Assembly (NCBI GenBank): GCA_032433765.1
Contig: JAVIAB010000046.1
Location: 60,733,388-60,797,387 of the forward strand
Reading direction: 5' to 3'
DNA: 64,000 nt
Origin: Megaustenia siamemsis
Lineage: Eukaryota > Mollusca > Gastropoda > Stylommatophora > Ariophantidae
Part shown: piece by piece, positions 1 to 11,924 of the stretch
Position numbering within the stretch: position 1 is the first letter of the stretch
How the letters are laid out: every line of letters starts with the position of its first letter
Made by a program: the position numbers and the translations under genes
Notes under the pieces: model-generated
What the model was told of the DNA's origin: nothing
Seen by the model: the letters and a program-made list of their open reading frames with translations, nothing else
The model's database searches: none

Positions 1-3000
1 TCACACAGCTTGTTTCTACCCTAAGAATTGTCTTCAGCCTGAGAACTAACAAACTGACTGCCAGAATCAAGCACAACTGTAGTTCATATCAAACTCTCAC
101 ACATCATGTTTATGCTCTATGAGTTGTCTTTAGTCTGAGAACTAACAAACTGACTGCCAGAATCAAGCACAACTATAGTTCATATCAATCTCTCACACAG
201 CTTGTTTCTACCCCAAGAGTTGTCTTCAGTCTTAGAGCTAACAAACTGACTGCAAGAATCAAGCACAACTATAGTTCATATCAAACTTCCACACAGCATG
301 TTTCTACCCTAACAGTTGTCTTCAGTCTGAGAACTAACAAACTAACTGCCAGAATCAAGCACAACTATAGTTCATATCAAACTCTCACACATCATGTTTA
401 TGCTCTATGAGTTGTCTTCAGTCTGAGAACTAACAAACTGACAAACTCTCACACAGCTTGTTTCTACCCTAAGAATTGTCTTCAGCCTGAGAACTAACAA
501 ACTGACTGCCAGAATCAAGCACAACTATAGTTCATATCCAACTCTCACACAGCTTGTTTCTACCCTAAGAGTTGTCTTCAGTCTGAGAACTATCAAACTG
601 ACTGCCATAATCAAACGTGACTATAGTATATATCAAACTCTCACACATCATGTTTCTATCCTAAGTGTTGTATGCAGCCTGAGAACTAGCAAATTGACTG
701 TCAGAATCAAATACAACTGTAGTTCATATCAAACTCACACACCATGTTTCTATCCTAAGAGTTGTCTTCAGTCTGAGAACTAAAAAACTGACTGCCAGAA
801 TCAAGCACAACTATAGTTCATATCAAACTCTCACACAGCATGCTTCTACCCTACGAGTTGTCTTCAGTCTGAGAGCTAACAAACTGACTGCCATAATCAA
901 GCACAACTATAGTTCATATCAAACTATCACATAGCATGTTTCTATCCCAAGAGTTGTCTTCAGCCTGAGAGCCAACTGCCAGAATCAAGCGCAACAATAG
1001 TTTATATCAAACTCTCACACAGCATGTTTCTATCCTAAGAGTTGTCTTCAGCCTGGGAGCTAATAAATTGACTGCCAGAATCAAACACAACTATAGTTCA
1101 TATCCAACTCTCACACAGCTTGTTTCTACCCTAAGAGTTGTCTTCAGTCTGAGAACTAACAAACTGGCTGCCATAATCAAGCATGACTATAGTCCATATC
1201 AAACTCTCACACATCATGTTTCTATCCTAAGTGTTGTATGCAGCCTGAGAACTAGCAAACTGACTGCCAGAATCAAATACAACTGTAGTTCATATCAAAC
1301 TCTCACACACCATGTTTCTATCCTAAGAGTTGTCTTCAGTCTGAGAACTAACAAACTGACTGTCAGAATCAAGCACCACAACTGTAGTTCATATCAAACT
1401 CTCGCACAGCATGTTTCTATCCTAAGTGTTGTATGCAGCCTGAGAACTAGCAAACTGACTGCCAGAATCAAATACAACTGTAGTTCATATCAAACTCTCA
1501 CATAGCATGTTTCTATCCTAAGTGTTGTATGCAGCCTGAGAACGAGCAAACTGACTGCCAGAATCAAATACAACTGTAGTTCATATCAAACTCTCACACA
1601 TCATGTTTCTATATAAGAGTTGTCGTCAGCCTGAGAACTAACAAACTGACTGCCAGAATCAAGCACAACTATAGTTCATATCAAACTCTCACATAGCATG
1701 TTTCTACCCTAAGAGTTGTCTTCAGCTGAGAGCCATCTGCCAGAATCATGCACAACTATAGTTCATATCAAACTCTCACACAGCATATTTCTACCCTAGA
1801 GTTGTCTTCAGCCTGAGAGCTAACAAACTGACTGCCAGCATCAAGCACAACTATAGTTCATATCAAACTATGACACTATATTTCTACCCTAAGAGCTGTC
1901 TTCAGCCTGAAAGCTAACTGCCAGAATCAAGCACAACTATAGTTCATATCAAACTCTCACACAGCTTGTTTCTACCCTAAGAGTTGTCTTCAGCCTGAGA
2001 ACTAACAAACTGACTGCCAGAATCAAGCACAACTATAGTTCATATCAAACTCTCACACAGCATGTTTCTACCCTAAGAGTTGTCTTCAGCCTGAGAACTA
2101 ACAAACTGACTGCCAGAATCAAGGACAACTATAGTTCATATCCAACTCTCACACAGCTTGTTTCTACCCTAAGAGTTGTCTTCAGCCTGAGAACTAACAA
2201 ACTGACTGCCAGAATCAAGGACAACTATAGTTCATATCCAACTCTCACACAGCTTGTTTCTACCCTTAGAGTTGTCTTCAGTCTGAGAACTAACAAACTG
2301 ACTGCCAGAATCAAGCGTGACTATAGTATATATCAAACTCTCACACAGCATGTTTCTATCCTAAGTGTTGTATGCAGCCTGAGAACTAGCAAACTGACTG
2401 TCAGAATCAATCACAACTGTAGTTCATATCAAACTCTTGCATAGCATGTTTCTGCCCTATGAGTTGTCTTCCGTCTGAGAACTGACAAACTGACTGCCAT
2501 AATCAAGCGTGACTATAGTATATATCAAACTCTCACACATCATGTTTCTATCCTAAGTGTTGTATGCAGCCTGAGAACTAGCAAACTGACTGCCAGAATC
2601 AAATACAACTGTAGTTCATATCAAACTTTCACACAGCATGTTTCTACCCTAAGAGTTGTCTTCAGTCTGAGAACTAACAAATTGACTGCCAGAATCAAGC
2701 ACAACTGTAGTTCATATCAAACTCTCACACATCATGTTTATGCTCTATGAGTTGTCTTTAATCTGAGAACTAACAAACTGACTGCCAGAATCAAGCACAA
2801 CTATAGTTCATATCAATCTCTCACACAGCTTGTTTCTGCCCTATGAGTTGTCTTCCGTCTGAGATCTGACAAACTGACTGCCAGAATCAAGCACAACTGT
2901 AGTTCATATCAAACTCTCACACATCATGTTTATGCTCTATGGGTTGTCTTTAGTCTGAGAACTAACAAACTGACTGCCAGAATCAAGCACAACTATAGTT

Positions 3001-4706
3001 CATATCCAACTCTCACACAGCATGTTTCTACCCCAAGAGTTGTCTTCAGTCTTAGAGCTAACAAACTGACTGCAAGAATCAAGCACAACTATAGTTCATA
3101 TCAAACTTCCACACAGCATGTTTCTACCCTACGAGTTGTCTTCAGTCTGAGAACTAACAAACTAACTGCCAGAATCAAGCACACCTATAGTTCATATCAA
3201 ACTCTCACATAGCATGTTTCTACCATAAGAGTTGTCTTCAGCCTGAGTGCCATCTGCCAGAATCAAGGACAACTATAGTTCATATCAAACTCTGACATAG
3301 CAAATTTCTACCCTAAGAGTTAGCTTCAGCCTGAGAACTAACAAACTGACTGCTAGAATCAGGCACAACTATAGTTCATATCAAACTCTGACACAATATA
3401 TTTCTACCCTAACAGTTGTCTTCAGTCTGAGAGCTAACAAACTGACTGCCATAATCAAGCACAACTATAGTTCATATCAAACTCTCACATAGCAAATTTC
3501 TACCCTAAGAGTTGTCTTCAGCCTGAGAACTAACAAACTGACTGCCATAATCAAGCACAACTATAGTTCATATCAAACTCTCACATAGCAAATTTCTACC
3601 CTAAGAGTTGTCTTCAGCCTGAGAACTAACAAATTGACTGCCAGAATCAAGCACAACTATAGTTCATATCAAACTCTCACACAATATATTTCTACCCTAA
3701 CAGTTGTCTTCAGTCTGAGAGCTAACAAACAGACTGCCAGAATCAAGCACAACTATAGTTCATATCAAACTCTCACACAATATATTTCTACCCTAACAGT
3801 TGTCTTCAGTCTGAGAGCTAACAAACAGACTGCCAGAATCAAGCACAACTATAGTTCATATCAAACTCTCACACAATATATTTCTACCCTATCAGTTGTC
3901 TTCAGCCTGAGAGCTAACAAAATGACTGCCAGAATCAAGCACAACTATAGTTCATATCAAACTCTCACACAATATATTTCTACCCTAACAGTTGTCTTCA
4001 GCCTGAGAGCTAACAAACTGACTGCCATAATCAAGCACAACTATAGTTCATATCAAACTCTCACACAGCAAATTTCTACCCTAAGAGTTGTCTTCAGCCT
4101 GAGAGCTAACAAACAGACTGCCAGAATCAAGCACAACTATAGTTCATATCAAACTCTCACACATCATGTTTCTACCCTAAGAATTGTCTTCAGTCTGAGA
4201 GCTAACAGACTGCCAGAATCAGGCACAACTAGAGGTCATATCAAATCGTCATATAGCATGTTTCTACCCTAAGAGTTGTCTTCAGCCTGAGAGCTAACAA
4301 ACTGACTGCCAAAATCAGGCACAACTATAGTTCATATCAAACTCTCACACAATATATTTCTACCCTAACAGTTGTCTTCAGCCTGAGAACTAACAAACTG
4401 ACTGCTAGTATCAGGCACAACTATAGTTCATATCAAACTCTCACACAACATGTTTCTACCCTAAGAATTGTCTTCAGTCTGAGAGCTAACAGACTGCCAG
4501 AATCAAGCACAACTATAGTTCATATCAAACTCTAACACAACATGTTTCTACCCTAACAGTTGTCTTCAGCCTGAGAGCTAACAAATTGACTGCCAAAATC
4601 AGGCACAACTATAGTTCATATCAAACTCTCACACAATATATTTCTACCCTAACAGTTGTCTTCAGCCTGAGAGCTAACAAACTGACTGCCAAAATCAGGC
4701 ACAATT
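1..4706 (+). repeat. 96-bp minisatellite array, about 49 units, cut by left edge
   Basis: A 96-bp unit beginning near ctgactgccagaatcaagc repeats head to tail from base 1. Several units lost 3 to 40 bp (for example near 960, 1730 and 3240). Because 96 is a multiple of three, one plus-strand frame stays open over several units (1068-1505 and 3634-4272), but the peptide is just the repeat. Variant sites such as 'acaatatatttctac' cluster at 3400-4660, showing local homogenisation. The array lies on the intron side of the last visible CUB exon. Confidence 0.97.
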
Positions 4707-4861
4707 ACTGTATCCCATATAATGCCCTTGCACTGTATATTTCTGCTCTTTATGTTTTCTACTCAAGAGCACCATTACCACTACACCTTGAATCTGACCT
4801 TTAGCATAATTATACCTCCTTTGTAGCTGCCCACAGCCTTCGCTACCAAGCCCGACTCACA
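4707..4861 (+). repeat. Degenerate transition between the 96-bp and 70-bp arrays
   Basis: After the last clear 96-bp unit the sequence keeps diverged elements of both repeats, such as 'tgtatatttctgctc' and 'tatgttttctactcaag', separated by unique bases. It reads as decayed units from which the 70-bp repeat could have arisen. Confidence 0.6.
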
Positions 4862-5290
4862 CAGCATATTTCTACCTCCTATGTTTTCTACTCAAGGCAT
4901 CACTTACAAAGTACCCCATATCAGACAGTCACAGCATATTTCTACCTCCTATGTTTTCTACTCAAGGCATCACTTACAAAGTACCCCATTTTAGACAGTC
5001 ACAGCATATTTCTACCTCCTATGTTTTCTACTCAAGGCATCACTTACAAAGTACCCCATATCAGACAGTCACAGCATATTTCTACCTCCTATGTTTTCTA
5101 CTCAAGGCATCACTTACAAAGTACCCCATTTTAGACAGTCACAGCATATTTCTACCTCCTATGTTTTCTACTCAAGGCATCACTTACAAAGTACCCCATT
5201 TTAGACAGTCACAGCATATTTCTGCCCCTTCTGTTCTTTGCCCACAGCCATCATTACCACAGTACTTCAAGTCTGACCCACACTGAATAT
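4862..5290 (+). repeat. 70-bp tandem array, about six units
   Basis: Units start at 4862, 4932, 5002, 5072, 5142 and 5212, each opening with 'cagcatatttctacc'. Two subtypes (pattern 'atatcagaca' or 'attttagaca') nearly alternate. The opening matches the middle of the 96-bp unit, so the arrays share ancestry. The ORF at 4951-5286 is only the repeat translated. Confidence 0.92.
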
Positions 5291-5791
5291 TTCTAAGGAA
5301 TTACACCAACTATGGAATTTATGAATCTAATCTGCTTCATTTTTGTGCTAGGGCACTCAGGAGTAAGAGTAAAAAGTTAGAAGACAGGCTTGCTGGTGTA
5401 TTTTGTAAAGAAATGCAATGTATTAACATTTTCTAAATGCTTTCAGTAAAGCAAAAATGAGGGTGAACCCTTAACCTTGACTAGAATGGAAGAGAACACT
5501 GAGTAAATTAAGGTGTTGCCAGACAAGAGAGCTACCACAGAAGACTGGTAACCAGACTGGGGCTGTTAGTCGCTACATGATGAGTGATATATGGAGTTAT
5601 TCAATGTACAAGTTGGATGGTTTCTTGACTAACTTAATGAAGGTAGTCTATAATTTGTCTCTTTACTATGGCCACAGTTAATGATCTTATTCTATATAAA
5701 TGGAAGCATAATAAAATAATCATCAACAATTTACAATTTACTAATTGTGTAAGATAACCAAAGTAACAGTAAACAGTTATATGTAACTCAC
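5291..5791. other. Intronic sequence without recognised feature
   Basis: Single-copy-looking AT-rich DNA between the 70-bp array and the donor of the 5.8-kb CUB exon. I looked for the second half of CUB domain 6 on the minus strand (final cysteine, GF..Y end) and did not find it. Confidence 0.6.
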
Positions 5792-5976
5792 TTCCACATA
5801 ATTATAAGAACAGTAAATGTGAGAACCCTGCACATGCATATGAGTGAATGTGAAGGTCACTCGTCTACCCATTGGTACAGTAATGTACCAAATGCATTGT
5901 CGGTTATGAAGGTAGGGATTAGGATATCCAGGAGATGTTATTGTACCTGATGGGAGATTCATCGACCCACCACATT
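5792..5976 (-). CDS. Multi-CUB gene, visible exon 11 (first half of CUB domain 6)
   Basis: Acceptor TTCTTGCAG ends at 5977 and donor GTGAGT begins at 5791. The exon is 2 + 183 bases. Joined to exon 10 it reads SVEECGGSMNLP, then TITSPGYPNPYLHNRQCIW, RRVTFTFTHMHV and YCSYNYVE. Three of the four CUB cysteines are here. The rest of the domain must be further left. I find no matching exon between 5791 and the 70-bp array, so the intron probably contains the tandem arrays at the left edge and the gene continues beyond the window. Confidence 0.93.
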
Positions 5977-7424
5977 CTGCAAGAAACACAGAAATGTAAC
6001 TTGATGTAATCATACTAATTAATATTAAAAACATATTCTCTAGAAGGTCATGATGAATGGCCACTATATGGCCATTATCACCACAAAAACTATTTCTCTT
6101 CAAGCCACAGATTATCACTACAAATGTTAAATACTCACAACAATATCATCCATTACCTTTACAAACTCTTTTATCTTTAATATTATCATTTATCTCCACA
6201 AATATTATTTCCCTTAAAATGTTATCCTTTATCCACATAAACTTCATCCATTATCTTCTATCAATATTTCCCTTAATGTTATCCTTTTCCTAAACAAATA
6301 TTCTCTATTATCTTCATAAACACTATTCCCTTAACATCATTTACAATCACCAATTTCTTCTTTCTATTACTATCATGCATAACCTCCACAAATGTCATCC
6401 CTGTAATTTTAATCAGAATCCAGGTTTAACAAGAAAATAATACAAAACCAGACAAAAGGTCTGCTTTCCCTTACAAGTTGTCTTGTAAAGCTTACAAGTC
6501 ATATTTTTAGGAAAAAAAATGTTACAAATAAAGGGAAACTCTTACAATATGGAAGGTATGTAAAAGAATGCTGATAATCTTAACTAGCCATATATTTGAC
6601 CCCAGTCTAATGTTTGAGTTTCTGTCCCTGTTGTTTCAGTTCATCTCACAAATTTGCTAAAACAATGAATAATCTGCTTAGCCATAGGAACCTGGAAATC
6701 ATGTAATTTAACCCTTTCTTTTATACTTAACAGACGCCACAACAATATATAATAGAAATTATAATCAGTTTGTATGAGTGATTTTATCACTGCAAGTAAC
6801 TTGAATGACAGTTGTATATGTCATCAATATAAACTGCTCAATATATTACCCTCACTTGAAGCTACACAACCAATTCTTGATGCATATTGCCTTCTATTCA
6901 CTATCTTCTCTGAATATTAAAAACGTTCACATAATGGTCCATTAATTTCTACTTAATGTGACATACACCATACTTTGAGGTTCTTGACAAAAGAACAAGA
7001 AGACAATTTGATGTCCCATTAATTTATTCTTTGTGTCACATATACCATACTTTGAGTTCCTTGACAAGAACATCATCATCATCATGTACCATACTAGTTG
7101 GCATAGGCAATCAGGACCTTCCACAATCTTCTATCAACAGTGCATCATATCAGTTCTGTTAACTGTTTTCCATGCCATGACACCAAGCTATTCAGTATTT
7201 TCTCTCTTTGTCATCCACAATCACTCTTTCCCTGTATTTTGCCAGTTGTAACCAAGTATTCTAACTTTCCTCTCCTCATGATGTGTCAGAAAAATGTTGA
7301 CGAACAAGACAGTGATTAAAGTGAAGCACTCAAAAAAATTATGACTTTCACTCACAGAAAATATTAAATTGTATTGTTGTATAAACGAATCTAAATTCTC
7401 AATGTTAATATGAAAAATTCTTCA
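5977..7424. other. Intron 10 with decayed short tandem repeats
   Basis: No gene seen. At 6060-6400 an old repeat of about 30 bp is recognisable from recurring 'ttatc...cacaaa...ttccctta' blocks. At about 6945-7075 a stretch of roughly 75 bp is present twice, both copies carrying 'ccatactttgag' and 'ttcttgac' or 'tccttgac'. The rest is AT-rich intron. Confidence 0.6.
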
Positions 7425-8690
7425 TCATCATCATCGTGTGCCCTCTCCGCAACGAAGGTTAGCTACCATGGAACACCATTCCACTCTGTTTCTTGCTTTG
7501 ATGGTGCAGGCTGACATAGATTGACTTGTCCATCTTTTGATGTTACTCGTCCATGTTAGTCTTGGTCTGCCTCTACCTCTTTTACCTTGTATTTTTCCTT
7601 TCAATATTACTTTTAGTAGGCTGTTGTGTCTTTTAACATGCCCCACGAATTTAATTTGTCTTGTCTTAATTGTATTTAGTAGTTCTCTTTTCATTTTCAG
7701 TTGTTTTAAAACTTCATCGTTTGTTATCTTTTGTTTCCATCCAATTCTACCTATTCTTCTATAAATCCACATTTCAAAAGCTTCAATTTTCTGTTCTGTT
7801 TTCTTGTCTGATGTCCATGTTTCTGCACCATACAGGAATATTGAGAAGATGTAACATTTTGCCATTCTTAGTTTCAGCCCTGCTGATATTTGTTTTGTTG
7901 TTAGTATATTTTTCATGGCATTAAAATTACTTTTTGCCATACCTATTCTTTTGTTTATTTCAGTTGTGCATTTTCCATCATTGGTTATAGTATGTCCTAG
8001 GTAGTTGTAACTCTGGACTGTCTCCAGATGTATTCCCTCAACTGTGATATTTAATTGTAGGTCTTGAGAATTTTCTTTGTTTATGATCATAGTTTTAGTC
8101 TTTTTGATATTCATTTCTAGTCCATATTTTTTGCTTGTTATGTTTATCACATTAAGTAAGTGTTGTAGGTCTTTAGAATTTTCTGCTAGTAGAACAGTAT
8201 CATCAGCATATCTTAGGTTATTGATTATCTTTCCGTTAATATTTAGGCCTGGTATCTCTGAGATGTTTTTAAAGATTTGCTCAGTGTATAGATTGAACAA
8301 GCTTGGTGATAGGATGCATCCTTGTCTTACTCCTCTTTTTATGTCCATGGGTGTAGAGTTCTCCTTGTTATATCTTATTATTGCTGTTTGCACCCAGTAC
8401 AAATTACATATTAGTCGTATGTCTGCGTCGTCTAGATTTATATCCTTTAGGCAGTCTATAAGTTGGTTATAGTGTATTCTATCGAAAGCTTTGGTGTAGT
8501 CTATAAAGCAGGCATATATTGGTTTGTTTACTTTAGTGTACTTTTCAATCAATGTTCTCATGCTGATTATGGCTTCTTTTATCCCACTGTTTTTCCTCAA
8601 TCCAAATTGTTGCTCACCTAATTCGGTGTTGATTTTATTCCGAATCTGAAAGATTAAATGCCACAAATTAAGCTGAGCATAATATAAATT
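7425..8690 (-). mobile_element. RTE-like LINE, family A, 5'-truncated with intact RT ORF
   Basis: A 411-residue frame (8666 to 7431) is fully open to its TGA stop. It carries the reverse-transcriptase palm motifs FIDYTKAFDR (residues 54-63), GVRQGCILSP (112-121) and YADDTVLL (153-160), then the basic C-terminal region with IKFVGHVKRHN and GKRGRGRPRLTW. A short (ATG)n tail follows at 7425-7435, as in RTE-type LINEs. The endonuclease and N-terminal RT are missing, consistent with 5' truncation during target-primed integration. It is the only RT in the window without stops or frameshifts, so it is the best candidate for a recent insertion. The clade is inferred from motifs. Confidence 0.88.
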
Positions 8691-9206
8691 TTATAGTCCA
8701 TGTGTAATTTATCTGGGAGTGGCGGGGCTAGACACAAATTTAGATCGGACTTTGTGAGACGGATTCTATATTTGACATCAGGATGAGAGGTAATTTCATA
8801 TTTGATGTCACAACCAAGAGTAAGTGTGGTCCAGCGAGTTACATTATATATTTAGCACTATAATAGCTCCAGCTTTTATTACTTTAGCATACAGAACAGC
8901 TCCAGCTATACTAATTTGACATACAAACTAGCTTGAACTATACTACTTTATAATGCTCATAAACATGTAGTTACCTAGACTGTGTGAACTAGGAGTGAAG
9001 ACCTGTGTTGTCAGAACAGAGAGATAATCTGGATGAAGAAGGGGATTTGTCAACTGACACTGGGACAATTTAGTTGCTATGTGTTGATTAACATTTTGAG
9101 GAGCAGACCAGAGCACCTATAGATGTCTGGAGTGGTGAGAAGCTCATCTTAATTTAACATAACATAGTATAGCATAGCATAACATAACATAACATATGGT
9201 TTATAC
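8691..9206. other. Intron with simple repeat next to the exon 10 donor
   Basis: No coding signal at 8691-9150. At 9157-9197 a 5-bp repeat (ataac/atagc on the plus strand, TATGT-type in the sense of the gene) ends a few bases from the donor GTATAA at 9206. Confidence 0.7.
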
Positions 9207-9554
9207 CTTCAACACTGCCTTGGAACACAATCTTGAATCCACTGTTAGTTATAGAGGAATCAGACTTAAACCGAATGTAAGCGACATTGTCAGAAGTTGA
9301 TACTGATCTTACACCACGAGATCCACATTCCTTGTATAAAACACTACCAGTTGAATTCCCATCCCGGATTACCAGAGAGTCTGCTGTACAGTTTTCAGAA
9401 TCCTGAAGCAAAAAGTCTGTGATGTTTATGACTAGGTAGTGGCCTACGGTTCCAACAATGTTCCACTCACAATCTGCTCCATTACCATAGTTGTGTGGAT
9501 GATTTGGACTTTGAATGCCTCCACTATTGGCAGTGATACGACCTCCACATGTTG
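9207..9554 (-). CDS. Multi-CUB gene, visible exon 10 (complete CUB domain 5)
   Basis: A whole CUB domain in one 348-bp exon (2 + 345 + 1). The acceptor CACCAG is at 9555-9560 and the donor GTATAA begins at 9206. Landmarks in order are TCGGRITANSGGIQSP, HPHNYGNGADCEW, VINITDFLL, ENCTADSLVIRDG, YKECGSRG, AYIRFKSDS and NSGFKIVFQGSVE. All four cysteines are present. A single-exon CUB among domains split into two or three exons suggests intron loss or a separate duplication history. The first intron bases run into a TATGT-rich simple repeat. Confidence 0.94.
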
Positions 9555-9623
9555 CTGGTGATAAGAAAAGAATTATATTACAACATTTATATACATGTAG
9601 CTATAAGTTGAAGTAAAGAAATT

Positions 9624-9773
9624 AGAATCAGAATAGCTGAGGCAGCAATGTATTTCAGAAGCCTTGAAAAGTTGTGGAAATCAAAACTCATCAGCACAAA
9701 CACAAAATTTAGACTATTCAAATCAAATGTACTATCAACCCTTACATATGCATGTGGGAGCTGGAAAACAACG
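9624..9773 (+). mobile_element. RTE-like LINE family B, 150-bp internal fragment
   Basis: This segment matches 43395-43550 closely ('gaagccttgaaaagttgtgg', 'aaactcatcagcac'). It encodes the RT C-terminal stretch around LKSNVLSTLTYAC without the 5' or 3' end, so it is an isolated internal relic. Confidence 0.8.
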
Positions 9774-9879
9774 TTTGGATTATTTTGTTAATGGAAAACT
9801 ACATTTCACATTCTAACAACTTCAGTGTTCCATTAGACATTACACAGGGTTCAGAGTGTACTTAGCCATTTGTTATTTG

Positions 9880-10230
9880 TTTATGGAATGCCCCGGTATC
9901 ACTGCAAACAAATTAAAATCCATAATTGATCAACCGCCCGTGCCAGCATAATCATCCAAACCTCATCTCCCAAACAAAGAAAGGTAACTGTAGTCCCCAT
10001 CGTAGCAGTCTCAGCACACACCAAAAGACATAAGGTGAAACCATGCAGAAAGTGAACACAGCCAACTATTCCTTGTCATACAATATCATCATTCATCGTA
10101 AACAATTGGAATATTGAAATATTATCAAAATGGATGAGACACACAGCTCACAGTATGCACAGAGCACTTAACTCAGTAGCTCCTGCAACAAGCCAGATTT
10201 GGAATATGGGGAAACTGCAAAAAGGGTACT
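9880..10230 (-). mobile_element. Family E LINE 3' end (AACAAT/CCAATAA tail), diverged copy
   Basis: About 350 bp align with two other copies, 52402-52885 (same orientation) and 38340-38827 (opposite). This copy is visibly more diverged. The conserved blocks include 'caaacaaagaaaggtaactg' and 'acttaactcagtagctcc'. The tail side is at the left, so the element reads on the minus strand. No reverse transcriptase is attached. It may be the 3' end of an I-like LINE or a dependent element. Confidence 0.75.
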
Positions 10231-10344
10231 TAGCCATAAGAGGGCCTAATGACAGTTTTCTGATGCACCAGAGATACACCTGTCCATGCAATGAGGTACT
10301 TACTTGACTGACCGAGCATTAGAGTGAGACATAGATCTACTCAG

Positions 10345-10602
10345 GGAGCCATGATAGCTCAGTGGTTAGTGAACTGGACTACAACGGACAAGGGATAGGG
10401 TTCGATCCCAACCGATGGCTTCCGGGTTCACCCAGCCTTAAATGGGTACTGGATTTTTTCTGGGAAAGTAAAGCAGCACGGGCGTAATACCGACCACATT
10501 ACCCCAAAAATCATGTGCTGAAGGTCTGTAAAATATAGGGTCACTAACACCATATTGCCCTGTACGCCACATGGCGTGACGGGGGTACTTTACTTTTTTG
10601 TT
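10345..10602 (+). mobile_element. tRNA-derived SINE family 1, complete copy
   Basis: A 258-bp element begins gggagcc and carries a Pol III A box (tagctcagtgg) and a perfect B box (ggttcgatccc), as in tRNA-headed SINEs, followed by a unique body and a T-rich end after 'gggggtactttac'. It is flanked by perfect 14-bp target duplications (atagatctactcag) at 10331-10344 and 10603-10616, showing LINE-mediated retroposition. Related copies are at 32667-32774 (truncated) and 44524-45173 (expanded head). Confidence 0.93.
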
Positions 10603-10616
10603 ATAGATCTACTCAG

Positions 10617-11340
10617 CAGGTCTGGCTTATATGAGCATGGTAAGGCACATAAATCATCCCTTGCATTCAGAAATGGGAATGTGCAAGTCAGATGCCTCAG
10701 ACATAGAAAATCATGGATGGCTGAGGCAGAAGAATCCATAAGGAGAGGATGTGATCTGAATGACATTAGGGGTGGCAAGAATTGGATAGAAGGATCAGCG
10801 GAAAAAAAGAGCCTAACAAAAGTAATCAATCAGCTCAACAGGGGGTGTCACAACTGAGCTTATGGAGCTACCAAGGTTATATTACGGGAATCCTTCAAAA
10901 ATATATCATCACCTCAGCACTCCATCATCAATACAGATGGTCCTGTATCCCAAGAACAGCGCATCGGTTGGGGTTTTGTGGTATACCATCATGGCAGAGA
11001 AGTGACAAGGGAATTTGGCAAGTGTAGCATTATGGTGCTCAGCATGAGAAGGGAGATAGAAGCAGCAATGATTCTCTAGTTATGGGATAGTATATACTTT
11101 TAGCTGATGATGTGCTGAAATGTGGGCCTTGTGGCAAACCTAGGCAAAATCTACAAGCAAGAGCAAACAGAGAACACAATGGGCAGCCCAAACTAGGATG
11201 AAACCCACGTTCCTTTACTTTGCCACAGGACCAACACTGTCATTTAAGCAACTAAACAAGTTGCTATTGATGACAAGATGTACAGGCATATCCCATGACT
11301 AGAGTGTAAGCTATCATCAACAATTGTGAGTTGAATGTAT
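10617..11340 (+). pseudogene. Remnant of an I-like LINE RNase H region
   Basis: At 10930-11090 one frame reads NTDGPVSQEQRIGWGF, VVYHHGREVTREFGK and MRREIEAAM, the pattern of a retroelement RNase H (Asp in TDG, Glu in the EIEA helix). Stops and frameshifts break it on both sides. SINE family 1 inserted just upstream. Which LINE family it came from is not clear; it may be the body of family E. The host CUB gene does not use this region. Confidence 0.5.
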
Positions 11341-11653
11341 AGACACAATTATACTTTGTTTCATATTAACAGGGGAGAAGCTGCCATGATCATATTTTCA
11401 TCCTAAGAATTATACTAGAACATATCATTATATATTATATATAGTCATTATAGACAACCCGTTTCAGGGAACAGGAGATACCACTGATGATTATGTGTTT
11501 TTTTTTCTTATGTTCACAAGTGCTATCATGTTTATAGTGTCATTGTGTATTCTACACCTGAATAAATGATGAACACAAAATATGAAACAAAACTGAAGTT
11601 ATGAGCTACAATTAGAATAATCACTAAACAAGTTGAATACAATGTTAACTGAC

Positions 11654-11835
11654 CAAATGAGTACTTTGCTTTAAATCCTGGATGTGCAGCACTGTTGTCT
11701 GTCTTGAATCTGACATACAAAACATTGCCTGTAGAGACAACTCTGCCAGGAAGGTCTGTTCCACAAAGATTATTGCCAATTTTTTGAGCGTTTATGGTAC
11801 CACCATCACGAAACTCAACAAAGTCATATGGACAT
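11654..11835 (-). CDS. Multi-CUB gene, visible exon 9 (end of CUB domain 4)
   Basis: Acceptor TATCTTCAG ends at 11836 and donor GTCAGT begins at 11653. The exon is 1 + 180 + 1 bases. It encodes CPYDFVEFRDGGT, the fourth cysteine in NNLCGTDLPGR, VLYVRFKTDNS and the terminal strand PGFKAKYSF. CUB4 therefore has all four cysteines and the Asp/Glu cluster expected of a Ca2+-dependent CUB. The last base combines with CA of exon 10 to give FATCGGRI. Confidence 0.93.
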
Positions 11836-11924
11836 CTGAAGATAAATATAAGACAGTTCCATTTAACTATTTCAAGTCTGAACTAAACATATTTTTACAT
11901 TATTTTTATACATTACATCATAAT

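Noticed and set aside
3634..4272. 212-codon ORF with 32-residue repeats, resembling a repetitive secreted protein
   Set aside because: It follows only from a 96-bp unit divisible by three. Most of the array (for example 1506-3600) is closed in that frame, so no constraint is visible.
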